This document shows, piece after piece, positions 44,036-50,106 of a DNA stretch of 50,106 bases. Source of the stretch: an uncultured Bacteroidota bacterium (GTDB lineage Bacteria > Bacteroidota > Bacteroidia > Chitinophagales > Chitinophagaceae). The stretch spans positions 1-50,106 of the forward strand of contig CAILLK010000069.1 in NCBI GenBank assembly GCA_903835005.1, read 5' to 3'. Positions within the stretch are counted from its first letter, which is position 1. Every line of letters begins with the position of its first letter. The notes beneath the pieces are model-generated. The model was not told the origin of the DNA and did no database searches. It saw nothing but the letters and a program-made list of their open reading frames with translations. A program made the translations under genes and the position numbers.

Positions 44036-44899
44036 TTGCGGGCAACTCATTTTGTTGCAATTGCAGTGGCAATTGCGCTTGTTATTGTATTGTACATGAG
44101 TGGTAATACCATTCCTCCTCCAAAGGCAACAGTTTCGGAAATGCAACGTCCCGGATCGGGCGGAGCCGTATCGGGAGGCCCAGCCAAAGTAGCCGCAGCA
44201 TCATTCGATTCAATATTAGTTGGTGCAAGCCGGTCAGTGAGTAAGAACATTAAAGATTCTGTTCTGGCTATCGAACACAAGCTGGATGCGGCACAGGATC
44301 CGGTAATTAAGTCGGGGCTTTACATACAGCTTTCAAGGATATGGGAGCATGCGGGCCGCTTGCCGGTTGCAGCATATTACAGCTCAAAATCGGCGCGGTT
44401 GGAAAATTCGGAAAAGAAGCTTAACTTTGCAGGCCAATTCTTTTTGCAGTTGATGGAAAATGAGTCTTCATCACCTGTTCAGGCCTGGGAAGCGGCTGAA
44501 GCAGTAAGTTGCCTGGAGCAGTCGCTGAAATTAAATCCTGATAACGAAGACACAAAGCTGGCGCTGGCTACAGGGTATATTGAAGGCACCGAGGAACCGA
44601 TGCGGGGGGTACAGATTCTTTTAGCGATTGTTCGTGAAAAACCTGATGATATCCCTGCAAATATGTTGCTTGGAAGAATGGCTATTCAGTCGGGGCAGTA
44701 CGACAAAGCAATCGGCCGGTATGAAACAGTGCTGAAACTGGAGCCTGAAAATAAAGAAGCGCTTTATTTTTTAGCTCAGGCCAGCGAAGGAAAAGGAGAT
44801 AAGAAAAGAGCAATCGAGCTTTTGGAAAAATGTAAGAAATTAGTCAGTGACCCTGCTTTCAGCAAGGAAATTGATGACAGGATAAATTCATTAAAATAA
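44036..44899 (+). CDS. Membrane-anchored TPR-repeat protein with TTG start
   Basis: A 287-residue protein that seems to start at TTG 44036. The following residues (RATHFVAIAVAIALVIVLYM) form one membrane anchor, and a later in-frame ATG at 44096 would cut most of it off. A promoter element sits directly upstream. Residues 90-280 form TPR helices, for example SCLEQSLKLNPDNEDTKLAL, DDIPANMLLGRMAIQSGQYD and YETVLKLEPENKEALYFLAQ. The TPR part is probably exposed to the periplasm or cytoplasm as a protein-binding platform. The gene lies between HU and rng, conserved in the phylum; role unknown. Confidence 0.82.
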   Translation: MRATHFVAIAVAIALVIVLYMSGNTIPPPKATVSEMQRPGSGGAVSGGPAKVAAASFDSILVGASRSVSKNIKDSVLAIEHKLDAAQDPVIKSGLYIQLSRIWEHAGRLPVAAYYSSKSARLENSEKKLNFAGQFFLQLMENESSSPVQAWEAAEAVSCLEQSLKLNPDNEDTKLALATGYIEGTEEPMRGVQILLAIVREKPDDIPANMLLGRMAIQSGQYDKAIGRYETVLKLEPENKEALYFLAQASEGKGDKKRAIELLEKCKKLVSDPAFSKEIDDRINSLK

Positions 44900-44918
44900 C
44901 TAAATAAATCTAACAGGT

Positions 44919-45011
44919 ATGCCTTGTGGTAAAAAGAGGAAACGTCATAAAATAGCTACACACAAACGTAAAAAACGTCTGAGAAAGAACCGTCATAAGA
45001 AGAACAAGTAG
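44919..45011 (+). CDS. 30-residue AURKAIP1/COX24-like ribosome-associated protein
   Basis: ATG at 44919, TAG at 45009. It starts MPCGKKRKRHKIATHKRKKR and continues with more Lys/Arg/His. This matches the AURKAIP1/COX24 domain family of very short basic proteins in Bacteroidota (consensus M-P-x-G-K-K-R-K-R-H-K). The eukaryotic relative is mitoribosomal protein mS38, so it is probably a small ribosomal protein that binds rRNA. It is too short for usual gene finders. It sits 19 bases after the TPR gene and upstream of rng. Confidence 0.85.
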   Translation: MPCGKKRKRHKIATHKRKKRLRKNRHKKNK

Positions 45012-45169
45012 GCTATAACCTCTGCTTCCAATCAAATGCTGCTTTATCCGGCACATCATATACCGGCGCTCAATGCCCTGTATATGATGTGCGGATTCAT
45101 TATTACAGCCTTCAAGCCTTGCTGGAACTATACTCTTATTTGATTCCGTAGCAGAACCGGTACACTGGT

Positions 45170-46729
45170 ATGAACAAAGAACTTATTATTGATGCATCAG
45201 GTGAAGGTGTAGAAATAGCTTTATTAGAAGATAAAAAGCTTGTTGAACTTCATTATGAGCGGGGCCAGGGCCAGTTTGCCGTAGGTGATCTTTACCTCGG
45301 CAGGGTTAAGAAACTGATGCCCGGACTTAATGCTGTGTTTGTGGATGTGGGCTATGAAAAGGATGCATTTCTGCATTATACCGATCTGAGTCCGTATCTG
45401 CGTTCATTGGTAAAATTCAGCAAGCAGAGTGTAGAAGGAAATACTTCGTGGGGTGATGATTTTGGTAAATTTAAAAATGAACCCGAAATTCTCAAGAGTG
45501 GTAAAATAACGGAAGTTTTTACCGGTAAGCCCGAAATTATTGTCCAGGTTTTAAAAGAACCGATCTCATCCAAGGGGCCACGCCTCAGTTGCGAAATTTC
45601 ATTGCCGGGCCGTTTTGTAGTGGTTACACCGTTCAACGACGTGGTAGCTATTTCGCGCAAAATACATTCTGCCGAAGAGCGCAAACGCCTTCAGAAAATT
45701 GTGGAAAGTATAAAACCCAAAAACTTCGGTGTAATAGTACGCACCGCTGCCGAGGGCAAATCTACAGCCGAACTGCATGCCGATATACTGGAACTGGAAA
45801 AGACCTGGAAAACACTGCAGCACAACCTCAAAGGCGCCAAGGCGCCCCAGATGGTGCTCAGTGAGCAGGATAAAACCACTTCCATTCTGCGCGACCTGCT
45901 GAGCGATAAGTTTCAGAAGGTAGTAACGAATGATAAGGCGATAATGGCTGTTGCCAAAGAATATATAGGCCGTATCTCTCCCGGCCAGGAAGATATTGTT
46001 ACACTTCACAGCAATGGCCAGGCTATTTTTGATACTTACGGTGTTGCCAAGCAGGTGAAAGCCTCTTTTGGAAAAACCGTGAACCTGAACAGTGGCGCCT
46101 ATCTTATCATTGAGCATACCGAAGCACTGCACGTAATAGATGTGAACAGCGGCACCCGTGCCCCGGAAGCAGGGCAGGAAGCCAATGCACTGGCAACCAA
46201 CCTGGAAGCTGCGCAGGAAATAATACGCCAGATGCGACTGCGCGATCTGGGAGGTATTATTATAGTTGACTTCATAGATATGAAGATGCCCGAAAACCGG
46301 AAGCAGCTTTATGAGGCCATGGAAGATATGATGACTACCGACCGTGCCCGCCACACTGTATTGCCACTTTCCAAGTTCGGACTGATGCAGATAACCCGTC
46401 AGCGCCTGAGGCCGGAAATCAATATCAGTACTGCCGAAGTATGCCCTACCTGTAAAGGTACCGGCGTAATAGGCCCTTCCATATTGCTGGGCGATGATAT
46501 CGAAAAAGACCTGAAATACATAGTAACTCAGGGCCACCGCGATCTGACCCTGCATGTGAATCCGATTCTTGAAGCGTATCTTACCAAGGGCAGTTTCTTC
46601 AAACCATCCATTGTGAAGAAATGGGACAAGCAGCATAAAGTGAAGGTGAAGGTAATAGCCGATAATAATTCGCCGCTTACCGAATATAATTTCTACGACA
46701 AGGCTACAGATGATCTGATCAAACTGTAA
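45170..46729 (+). CDS. rng: Ribonuclease G (Rne/Rng family)
   Basis: A 519-residue endoribonuclease. The S1 RNA-binding region is near residues 37-120 (LYLGRVKKLMPGLNAVFVDV and AFLHYTDLSP). The catalytic DNase I-like part contains VNSGTRAPEAGQEANALATN (conserved D-V-N-S-G) and GGIIIVDFIDMK. Further conserved patterns, RARHTVLPLSKFGLMQITRQ and CPTCKGTG (the zinc link Cys-Pro-Thr-Cys), follow. RNase G cuts single-stranded RNA, matures 16S rRNA 5' ends and helps turn over mRNA. It is the last core gene before the recombinase region. Confidence 0.95.
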   Translation: MNKELIIDASGEGVEIALLEDKKLVELHYERGQGQFAVGDLYLGRVKKLMPGLNAVFVDVGYEKDAFLHYTDLSPYLRSLVKFSKQSVEGNTSWGDDFGKFKNEPEILKSGKITEVFTGKPEIIVQVLKEPISSKGPRLSCEISLPGRFVVVTPFNDVVAISRKIHSAEERKRLQKIVESIKPKNFGVIVRTAAEGKSTAELHADILELEKTWKTLQHNLKGAKAPQMVLSEQDKTTSILRDLLSDKFQKVVTNDKAIMAVAKEYIGRISPGQEDIVTLHSNGQAIFDTYGVAKQVKASFGKTVNLNSGAYLIIEHTEALHVIDVNSGTRAPEAGQEANALATNLEAAQEIIRQMRLRDLGGIIIVDFIDMKMPENRKQLYEAMEDMMTTDRARHTVLPLSKFGLMQITRQRLRPEINISTAEVCPTCKGTGVIGPSILLGDDIEKDLKYIVTQGHRDLTLHVNPILEAYLTKGSFFKPSIVKKWDKQHKVKVKVIADNNSPLTEYNFYDKATDDLIKL

Positions 46730-46886
46730 CAGTCTCCTTAAAATATTTTATTGCAAAATTCAGATTTGGCAACTTATTAAAAGTTGCTAATACTGGTTTA
46801 ATATGGTTCAATATGTTCTGAAAGCATTGATTTTACTGATTATGCTAAAAAAATAAATACACATAAAAACAAGAAAAACCATGAAA

Positions 46887-46905
46887 TGTTGTACTTATGT
46901 TGTAC
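46887..46905. repeat. Direct repeat TGTTGTAC x2 in the integrase promoter
   Basis: TGTTGTAC at 46887-46894 and again at 46898-46905, three bases apart. The second copy runs into TACCTTTA, a weak -7 element for the integrase. It may be a regulator or recombinase binding site. Confidence 0.4.
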
Positions 46906-46936
46906 CTTTATTGTGCGAACAATAACACTGTATAAC

Positions 46937-48145
46937 ATGGCATCTACAAAGATAGTCCTTCGTAGGAAACAAAACAAAGACGGTACTTATCCGCTTGCGC
47001 TACGGATTACCAAGGACCGTAAATCTTCTTTCGTCCATCTTGGGCACCATATCCAGGAAACATTTTGGGACGAAGAAAAAAGCAGGGTTAAAAAATCCCA
47101 CCCTAATTCGGTGCGGCTTAATAACCTGCTCTCTAAGAAACTGGCAGAGGCGGAAGATAGTTTGATTGATCTGGAAGTACAGAAAAATGACGTGTCTTCT
47201 GCCTCTATCAAAAGAAAAATACAGGTTCCCAAAAATGAAATGTTCTTTGCCCGTGCGGAGCATCATCTTGAAAACCTGAAAAAACAGAAAAAATATAACA
47301 GATATTCCGCCGATAAAGGTAAAATCAGTGTATTCAGGAAATTTCTAAATGATGCTGATATTCCTTTTCAGTCTATCAATGCCCAATTGCTGACAAATTA
47401 CCGGGTGTATCTGAAATCAAAAGGCAGGGCTACCCATACGATTATAACCTATCTCAGTATCATTCAAAATATATTTAATCAGGCAATCAGGGATGGCATG
47501 ATAGATAAGAAATATTACCCTTATGACAATGACAAGATCACGCCTAAACCTCCACGCTCTCTGAAAGTGGGCTTGTCTTCTGAGGAAGTAAAGCTTATTG
47601 AGGGATTGGAACTACCAAAAGATTCCTATATTCACCATGCGCGTAATATCTGGCTTACCTCTTTTTATTTTGCTGGTATGCGCATATCGGACGTGTTACG
47701 CCTCAAATGGACGGATTTCCAAAATGACCGGATGTATTATACAATGGGAAAGAATGCTAAAACCGGTTCGCTCAAACTACCGGAAAAAGTAATCAGGATT
47801 CTTGGAGAATATAAAGCGCAAAAACACGCACATAATCTGGTATTTTCTGATTTGGAAACCTTGCCGGATATAAACGATTCTTACGCAGTAGAAAAACAGA
47901 TTAAGGCGACTAATGCCAAACTCAATCCGGCATTAAATGAGATCGCTAAAAAACTTGGCATCACTAAAAAAATAACGATGCACATAGCCCGGCATACTTT
48001 CGGGAATATATCAGGCGATAAGATACCTATTCAGATGCTGCAGAAACTATACAGGCATTCATCAATTACAACTACAATGGGCTATCAAGCCAACTTTATA
48101 CATAAAGATGCAGATGAGGCTTTAGATGCCGTGATAGGGTTTTAA
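46937..48145 (+). CDS. Tyrosine recombinase / site-specific integrase
   Basis: A 402-residue integrase. The N-terminal arm-binding domain (MASTKIVLRRKQNKDGTYPL, with the HLGHHIQETFWDEEKSRVKK segment) and a SAM-like core domain (about 110-190) precede the catalytic domain. The catalytic residues are present: Arg in FAGMRISDVLRLKW, the H-x-x-R pair in HIARHTFGN, His in RHSSITTT and the nucleophile Tyr in MGYQ. I prefer the ATG at 46937 over an upstream in-frame ATG at 46886. Members move conjugative transposons and genomic islands in Bacteroidota. It lies right after rng; no tRNA is near, so the attachment site is not obvious. Confidence 0.9.
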   Translation: MASTKIVLRRKQNKDGTYPLALRITKDRKSSFVHLGHHIQETFWDEEKSRVKKSHPNSVRLNNLLSKKLAEAEDSLIDLEVQKNDVSSASIKRKIQVPKNEMFFARAEHHLENLKKQKKYNRYSADKGKISVFRKFLNDADIPFQSINAQLLTNYRVYLKSKGRATHTIITYLSIIQNIFNQAIRDGMIDKKYYPYDNDKITPKPPRSLKVGLSSEEVKLIEGLELPKDSYIHHARNIWLTSFYFAGMRISDVLRLKWTDFQNDRMYYTMGKNAKTGSLKLPEKVIRILGEYKAQKHAHNLVFSDLETLPDINDSYAVEKQIKATNAKLNPALNEIAKKLGITKKITMHIARHTFGNISGDKIPIQMLQKLYRHSSITTTMGYQANFIHKDADEALDAVIGF

Positions 48146-48251
48146 GACTTTGTAAGGAAATATTATTAGAGTATCTTTGTTACTGTTACTAAAATTGTCA
48201 GATTTGCATTAAGCATAAAGATTTTCATAGTGATAGGGTTTATAGGGGCTG

Positions 48252-48280
48252 GCCTGTTCTCAGGCTGGCTTTTTATTTTT
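48252..48280 (+). terminator. Possible terminator after the integrase
   Basis: GCCTG (48252-48256) pairs with CAGGC (48261-48265) around TTCT, with partial pairing outside, followed by TTTTTATTTTT. The T-run overlaps the end of the convergent gene. Confidence 0.5.
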
Positions 48281-48692
48281 CCAGAACTGGCTTTTTATGG
48301 CTATGATTCAATTTCTTTATATCATTCAGGAATTCATTTAGAAAGTAGTTGACCTGGCATAAAGCAATTTCACCAATATCATCAGGCTCAGGTACTGCCT
48401 CATGGAAATAATGCGGGTCTTTGTATGTTACGACATTAGCAGTTTTTTCTTTAAAATTAGCAACTATTTCAATTGATGGGTTGCCAATCAACTGACCTCT
48501 TTCATTATCAAAACGGGATAAAATAAAGTTGATTTCATCGGCGTTTGAATCAAATATTACTAAATCAATATCTTTATAACCCCTTTCTTTTAAATCAAGT
48601 CTGGTAAAGGGTTTTGCCGTGCGTAGAACAGGAAACAGGTTATTTAATTTCCGGTAAATTTGTTTTGTGACGTTAGACATAAAACCCACCAT
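48273..48692 (-). CDS. Hypothetical protein next to the integrase
   Basis: A 139-residue soluble protein (or 135 residues from the ATG at 48680, MSNVTKQIYRKLNNLFPVLR). It has a mixed pattern: KERGYKDIDLVIFDSNADEI, IGNPSIEIVANFKEKTANVV and a C-terminal helix rich in Asn and Lys. The IEIVANFKEKTANVV strand pair loosely recalls DUF1249-type proteins, but the match is too weak to name. No signal peptide. It lies between the intact integrase and the decayed integrase remnant, as if cargo of a small mobile unit. Confidence 0.6.
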   Translation of the reverse strand: MVGFMSNVTKQIYRKLNNLFPVLRTAKPFTRLDLKERGYKDIDLVIFDSNADEINFILSRFDNERGQLIGNPSIEIVANFKEKTANVVTYKDPHYFHEAVPEPDDIGEIALCQVNYFLNEFLNDIKKLNHSHKKPVLEK

Positions 48693-48807
48693 TATTTTTT
48701 TGGTAATAGAAGTATTTTACTCCAAAATATGTTAGTAGGGGTTAATGAAGTTGAAAAACAGAACTGTAGTTCTGTGCATTTATCATTGACATAAATAACT
48801 TACGAAG

Positions 48808-48918
48808 ATGCTACATAAATTTTACAGCAATTCATTAATAAGTACCACAATCGGTTGTCAGGAGAATTTCATACACAAAGATGCAGATTAGACTTTAGAG
48901 GCAGTTGTAGGGTTTTAA
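48808..48918 (+). pseudogene. Decayed second copy of the integrase 3' end
   Basis: The frame reads MLHKFYSNSLISTTIGCQEN, FIHKDAD, stop, TLEAVVGF, stop. The intact integrase ends MLQKLYRHSSITTTMGYQAN, FIHKDADEALDAVIGF. DNA of the last 50 bases is clearly similar. The catalytic His is replaced by Asn, the nucleophile Tyr by Cys, and a stop codon interrupts it, so it is dead. It is the end of a related, independent integrase or a duplicated attachment region. Confidence 0.78.
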
Positions 48919-48932
48919 TTCTGATAAACACC

Positions 48933-49967
48933 CTATTTATATAAATTATCCAGCTTTTCCCTTACTCTTTTGCATTGCCCTTTTTGGTCTTTTTCAGTAT
49001 AAATTCTTAATGCAACTTTATAGCAACTATCCGCTTTCGATAAATTAATTATTTTGTCTTTAAAAGTGGCAAGCTCCTTATAATAATCACCATAATCATC
49101 TATGGTACCCGCATATTCTATAGGATGATTTTCTTCGATAAATATCCTAAATGCTTCATTATAATAATTCTCAGCCTTGTACAAATTATTTCTTTTATCT
49201 TCAATTGAGGCAAATTCCGTAAATGCATTTCCAAAATCATCATTAATACTCGCATAGATCAATGGGTATTGATTCAAATTGAACACATCTAAAGCCATAT
49301 TTAGATAGGTAATAGCCTCTTTAATGGTTTTCTTTTTTTCTGTTTTATTCTTTATAATATCGGAATAGATAACATCCAGACTACCTATATTTTGTCTTAT
49401 TTGAGCCACACGTTCTCTTCCATCCCGATCAGAGGGCAATAACAATGTTTTTAATGCTTCATTATTATATTTCTTTGACCTCTCATAGTTTATTGTTTTC
49501 CAGATATAATTAGAATTATCAGTAAACTGCCCAAGAGAACGAAATGCTACTGCTTTATTTGCCAAAATTTCTGCATTCTCATTAGGAAATTCCTCCAAAG
49601 TGTAATATTTTAACGATGAATCCAAGCAATTAATAGCACTATAAATATTGCCAGTATCAGTATTTAATGTCATTAATTCTAAGTAAGGGCTAGCTAAATT
49701 TTTTTCTGCATTAGCCCAACTTCTTCTATTATTTTTTAAGCTGTTTATTTTTAAGGCAGTTAAAGTACAGCTAATGGATGAATCAATGTTTGCTTCCTTA
49801 TTTTCATATTTTGATAATGTAAAGTATGCAACTCCAATATTTGATAACACACCACCCGGATTTATTTTTTTATTGTTTAGGAAGGATTGATTGTTCTTAT
49901 GGTAACATGAAATAGCAGTTTTATAGCAAGTTATTGCACTATCAATATTTTTAACAGCAGACCTTAC
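48933..49967 (-). pseudogene. TPR-like protein gene, 5' end cut off by IS insertion
   Basis: The minus-strand frame is open from the stop at 48933 up to the IS boundary at 49967, with no stop codon and no clear start. The piece just inside the IS reads AVKNIDSAITCYKTAISCYH, followed by LNNKKINPGGVLSNIGVAYF. Repeated helical units such as INCLDSSLKYYTLEEFPNEN, YLNMALDVFNLNQYPLIYAS and AENYYNEAFRIFIEENHPIE mark a tetratricopeptide-like protein. A 305-codon frame starts at a GTG (49850) but is only the tail. The original protein must have been longer, and this copy is probably not expressed as intended. Confidence 0.78.
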
Positions 49968-50106
49968 GTATCCGACCGACCAACCACATATTTCTAATGG
50001 CGAATGCCATCAGTAATTTTGCTGGTTAAAAAAGAGCATGACGTCAGACAAAACAAAACATCGGCATCAGATGTTGTCGATGATTGAAGACTGGAAGCGG
50101 AGCGGA
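49968..50106 (+). mobile_element. Insertion sequence end (same element as 1-138, inverted)
   Basis: Starts GTATCCGACCGACC at 49968 and is the perfect reverse complement of positions 1-138. It is oriented outward so that its transposase operon runs off the contig. It interrupts the TPR-like gene at 49967. Any 8-bp target duplication cannot be checked because the other end of each copy is outside the window. Confidence 0.78.
50038..50106 (+). CDS. IS66-like TnpA N-terminal fragment, cut by contig end
   Basis: ATG at 50038 opens MTSDKTKHRHQMLSMIEDWK followed by RSG, 23 codons to the contig end, one base longer than the left copy. The identity with the left copy and the short basic start point to the same IS protein. 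Confidence 0.5.
   Translation, partial: MTSDKTKHRHQMLSMIEDWKRSG

Noticed and set aside
45599-46636. 345-codon open frame opposite rng
   Set aside because: Antisense shadow of the RNase G gene with no protein-like motif.
1-50106. CRISPR array or tRNA genes
   Set aside because: No regularly spaced identical repeats of CRISPR type and no tRNA-like cloverleaf or T-loop motif in suitable context were seen by eye.

Overview
The window is a Bacteroidota chromosome or mobile-element contig, most likely Chitinophagaceae or a close relative. The evidence is a T9SS type A C-terminal sorting domain, the TAnnTTTG -7 promoter element in front of many genes, the absence of Shine-Dalgarno sequences, and the gene order HU-like protein / TPR protein / tiny Cys-Lys-Arg basic protein / ribonuclease G. 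Both ends lie inside the same insertion sequence: positions 1-138 and 49968-50106 are perfect inverted copies of an IS end, probably IS66 family. The contig therefore stops at a repeat.

Positions 139-16.8 kb are an AT-rich accessory region. In order it holds a DUF932 protein, a small peptide paired with a Cys-rich protein, an 8-TM protein with a small partner, an Mrr-like restriction endonuclease, and a GC-richer 1 kb stretch without genes. Then come two secreted proteins, a two-gene membrane/coiled-coil cassette, and a 44-residue membrane peptide with its own promoter and terminator. An XRE/ImmA-IrrE regulator pair is transcribed divergently from a four-gene ubiquitin-like conjugation operon (Ubl, E2-like, JAB peptidase, E1-like). 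That is the gene order of Bil antiphage operons, but the modifier has an unusual build. A DUF3892 protein and another XRE protein follow.

Positions 16.8-46.7 kb are mostly chromosomal. They carry an NHL/T9SS surface protein, a glycosyltransferase, a patatin-like phospholipase, a nitrilase-family amidase, uvrA, a SulP transporter, a ferredoxin-reductase-like flavoprotein, rnz, a STAS protein, clpC, heme A synthase, an HU-like protein, a TPR protein, a 30-residue AURKAIP1/COX24-like protein and rng. Defence and toxin-antitoxin genes are interspersed: a Septu pair (ptuA ATPase + ptuB HNH nuclease), a nucleotidyltransferase-fold pair, an MNT/HEPN pair, and a RelBE-like antitoxin with a broken toxin. 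The ptuA product ends in what looks like the C-terminal domain of ribosomal protein L7/L12. Several genes are decayed: a clan AA aspartic protease with a 41-nt insertion and a GxxExxY gene with a nonsense codon.

Positions 46.9-50.1 kb hold a tyrosine recombinase, an unidentified gene, a decayed second copy of the recombinase 3' end, and a TPR gene whose 5' end is cut by the right-hand IS.

The best candidates for new biology are the Bil-like operon with a coiled-coil, His-rich, tailed modifier (12.3-15.6 kb) and the Septu ATPase with a ribosomal L12-like tail (29.6-31.9 kb). All assignments come from reading motifs by eye; no database search was run.
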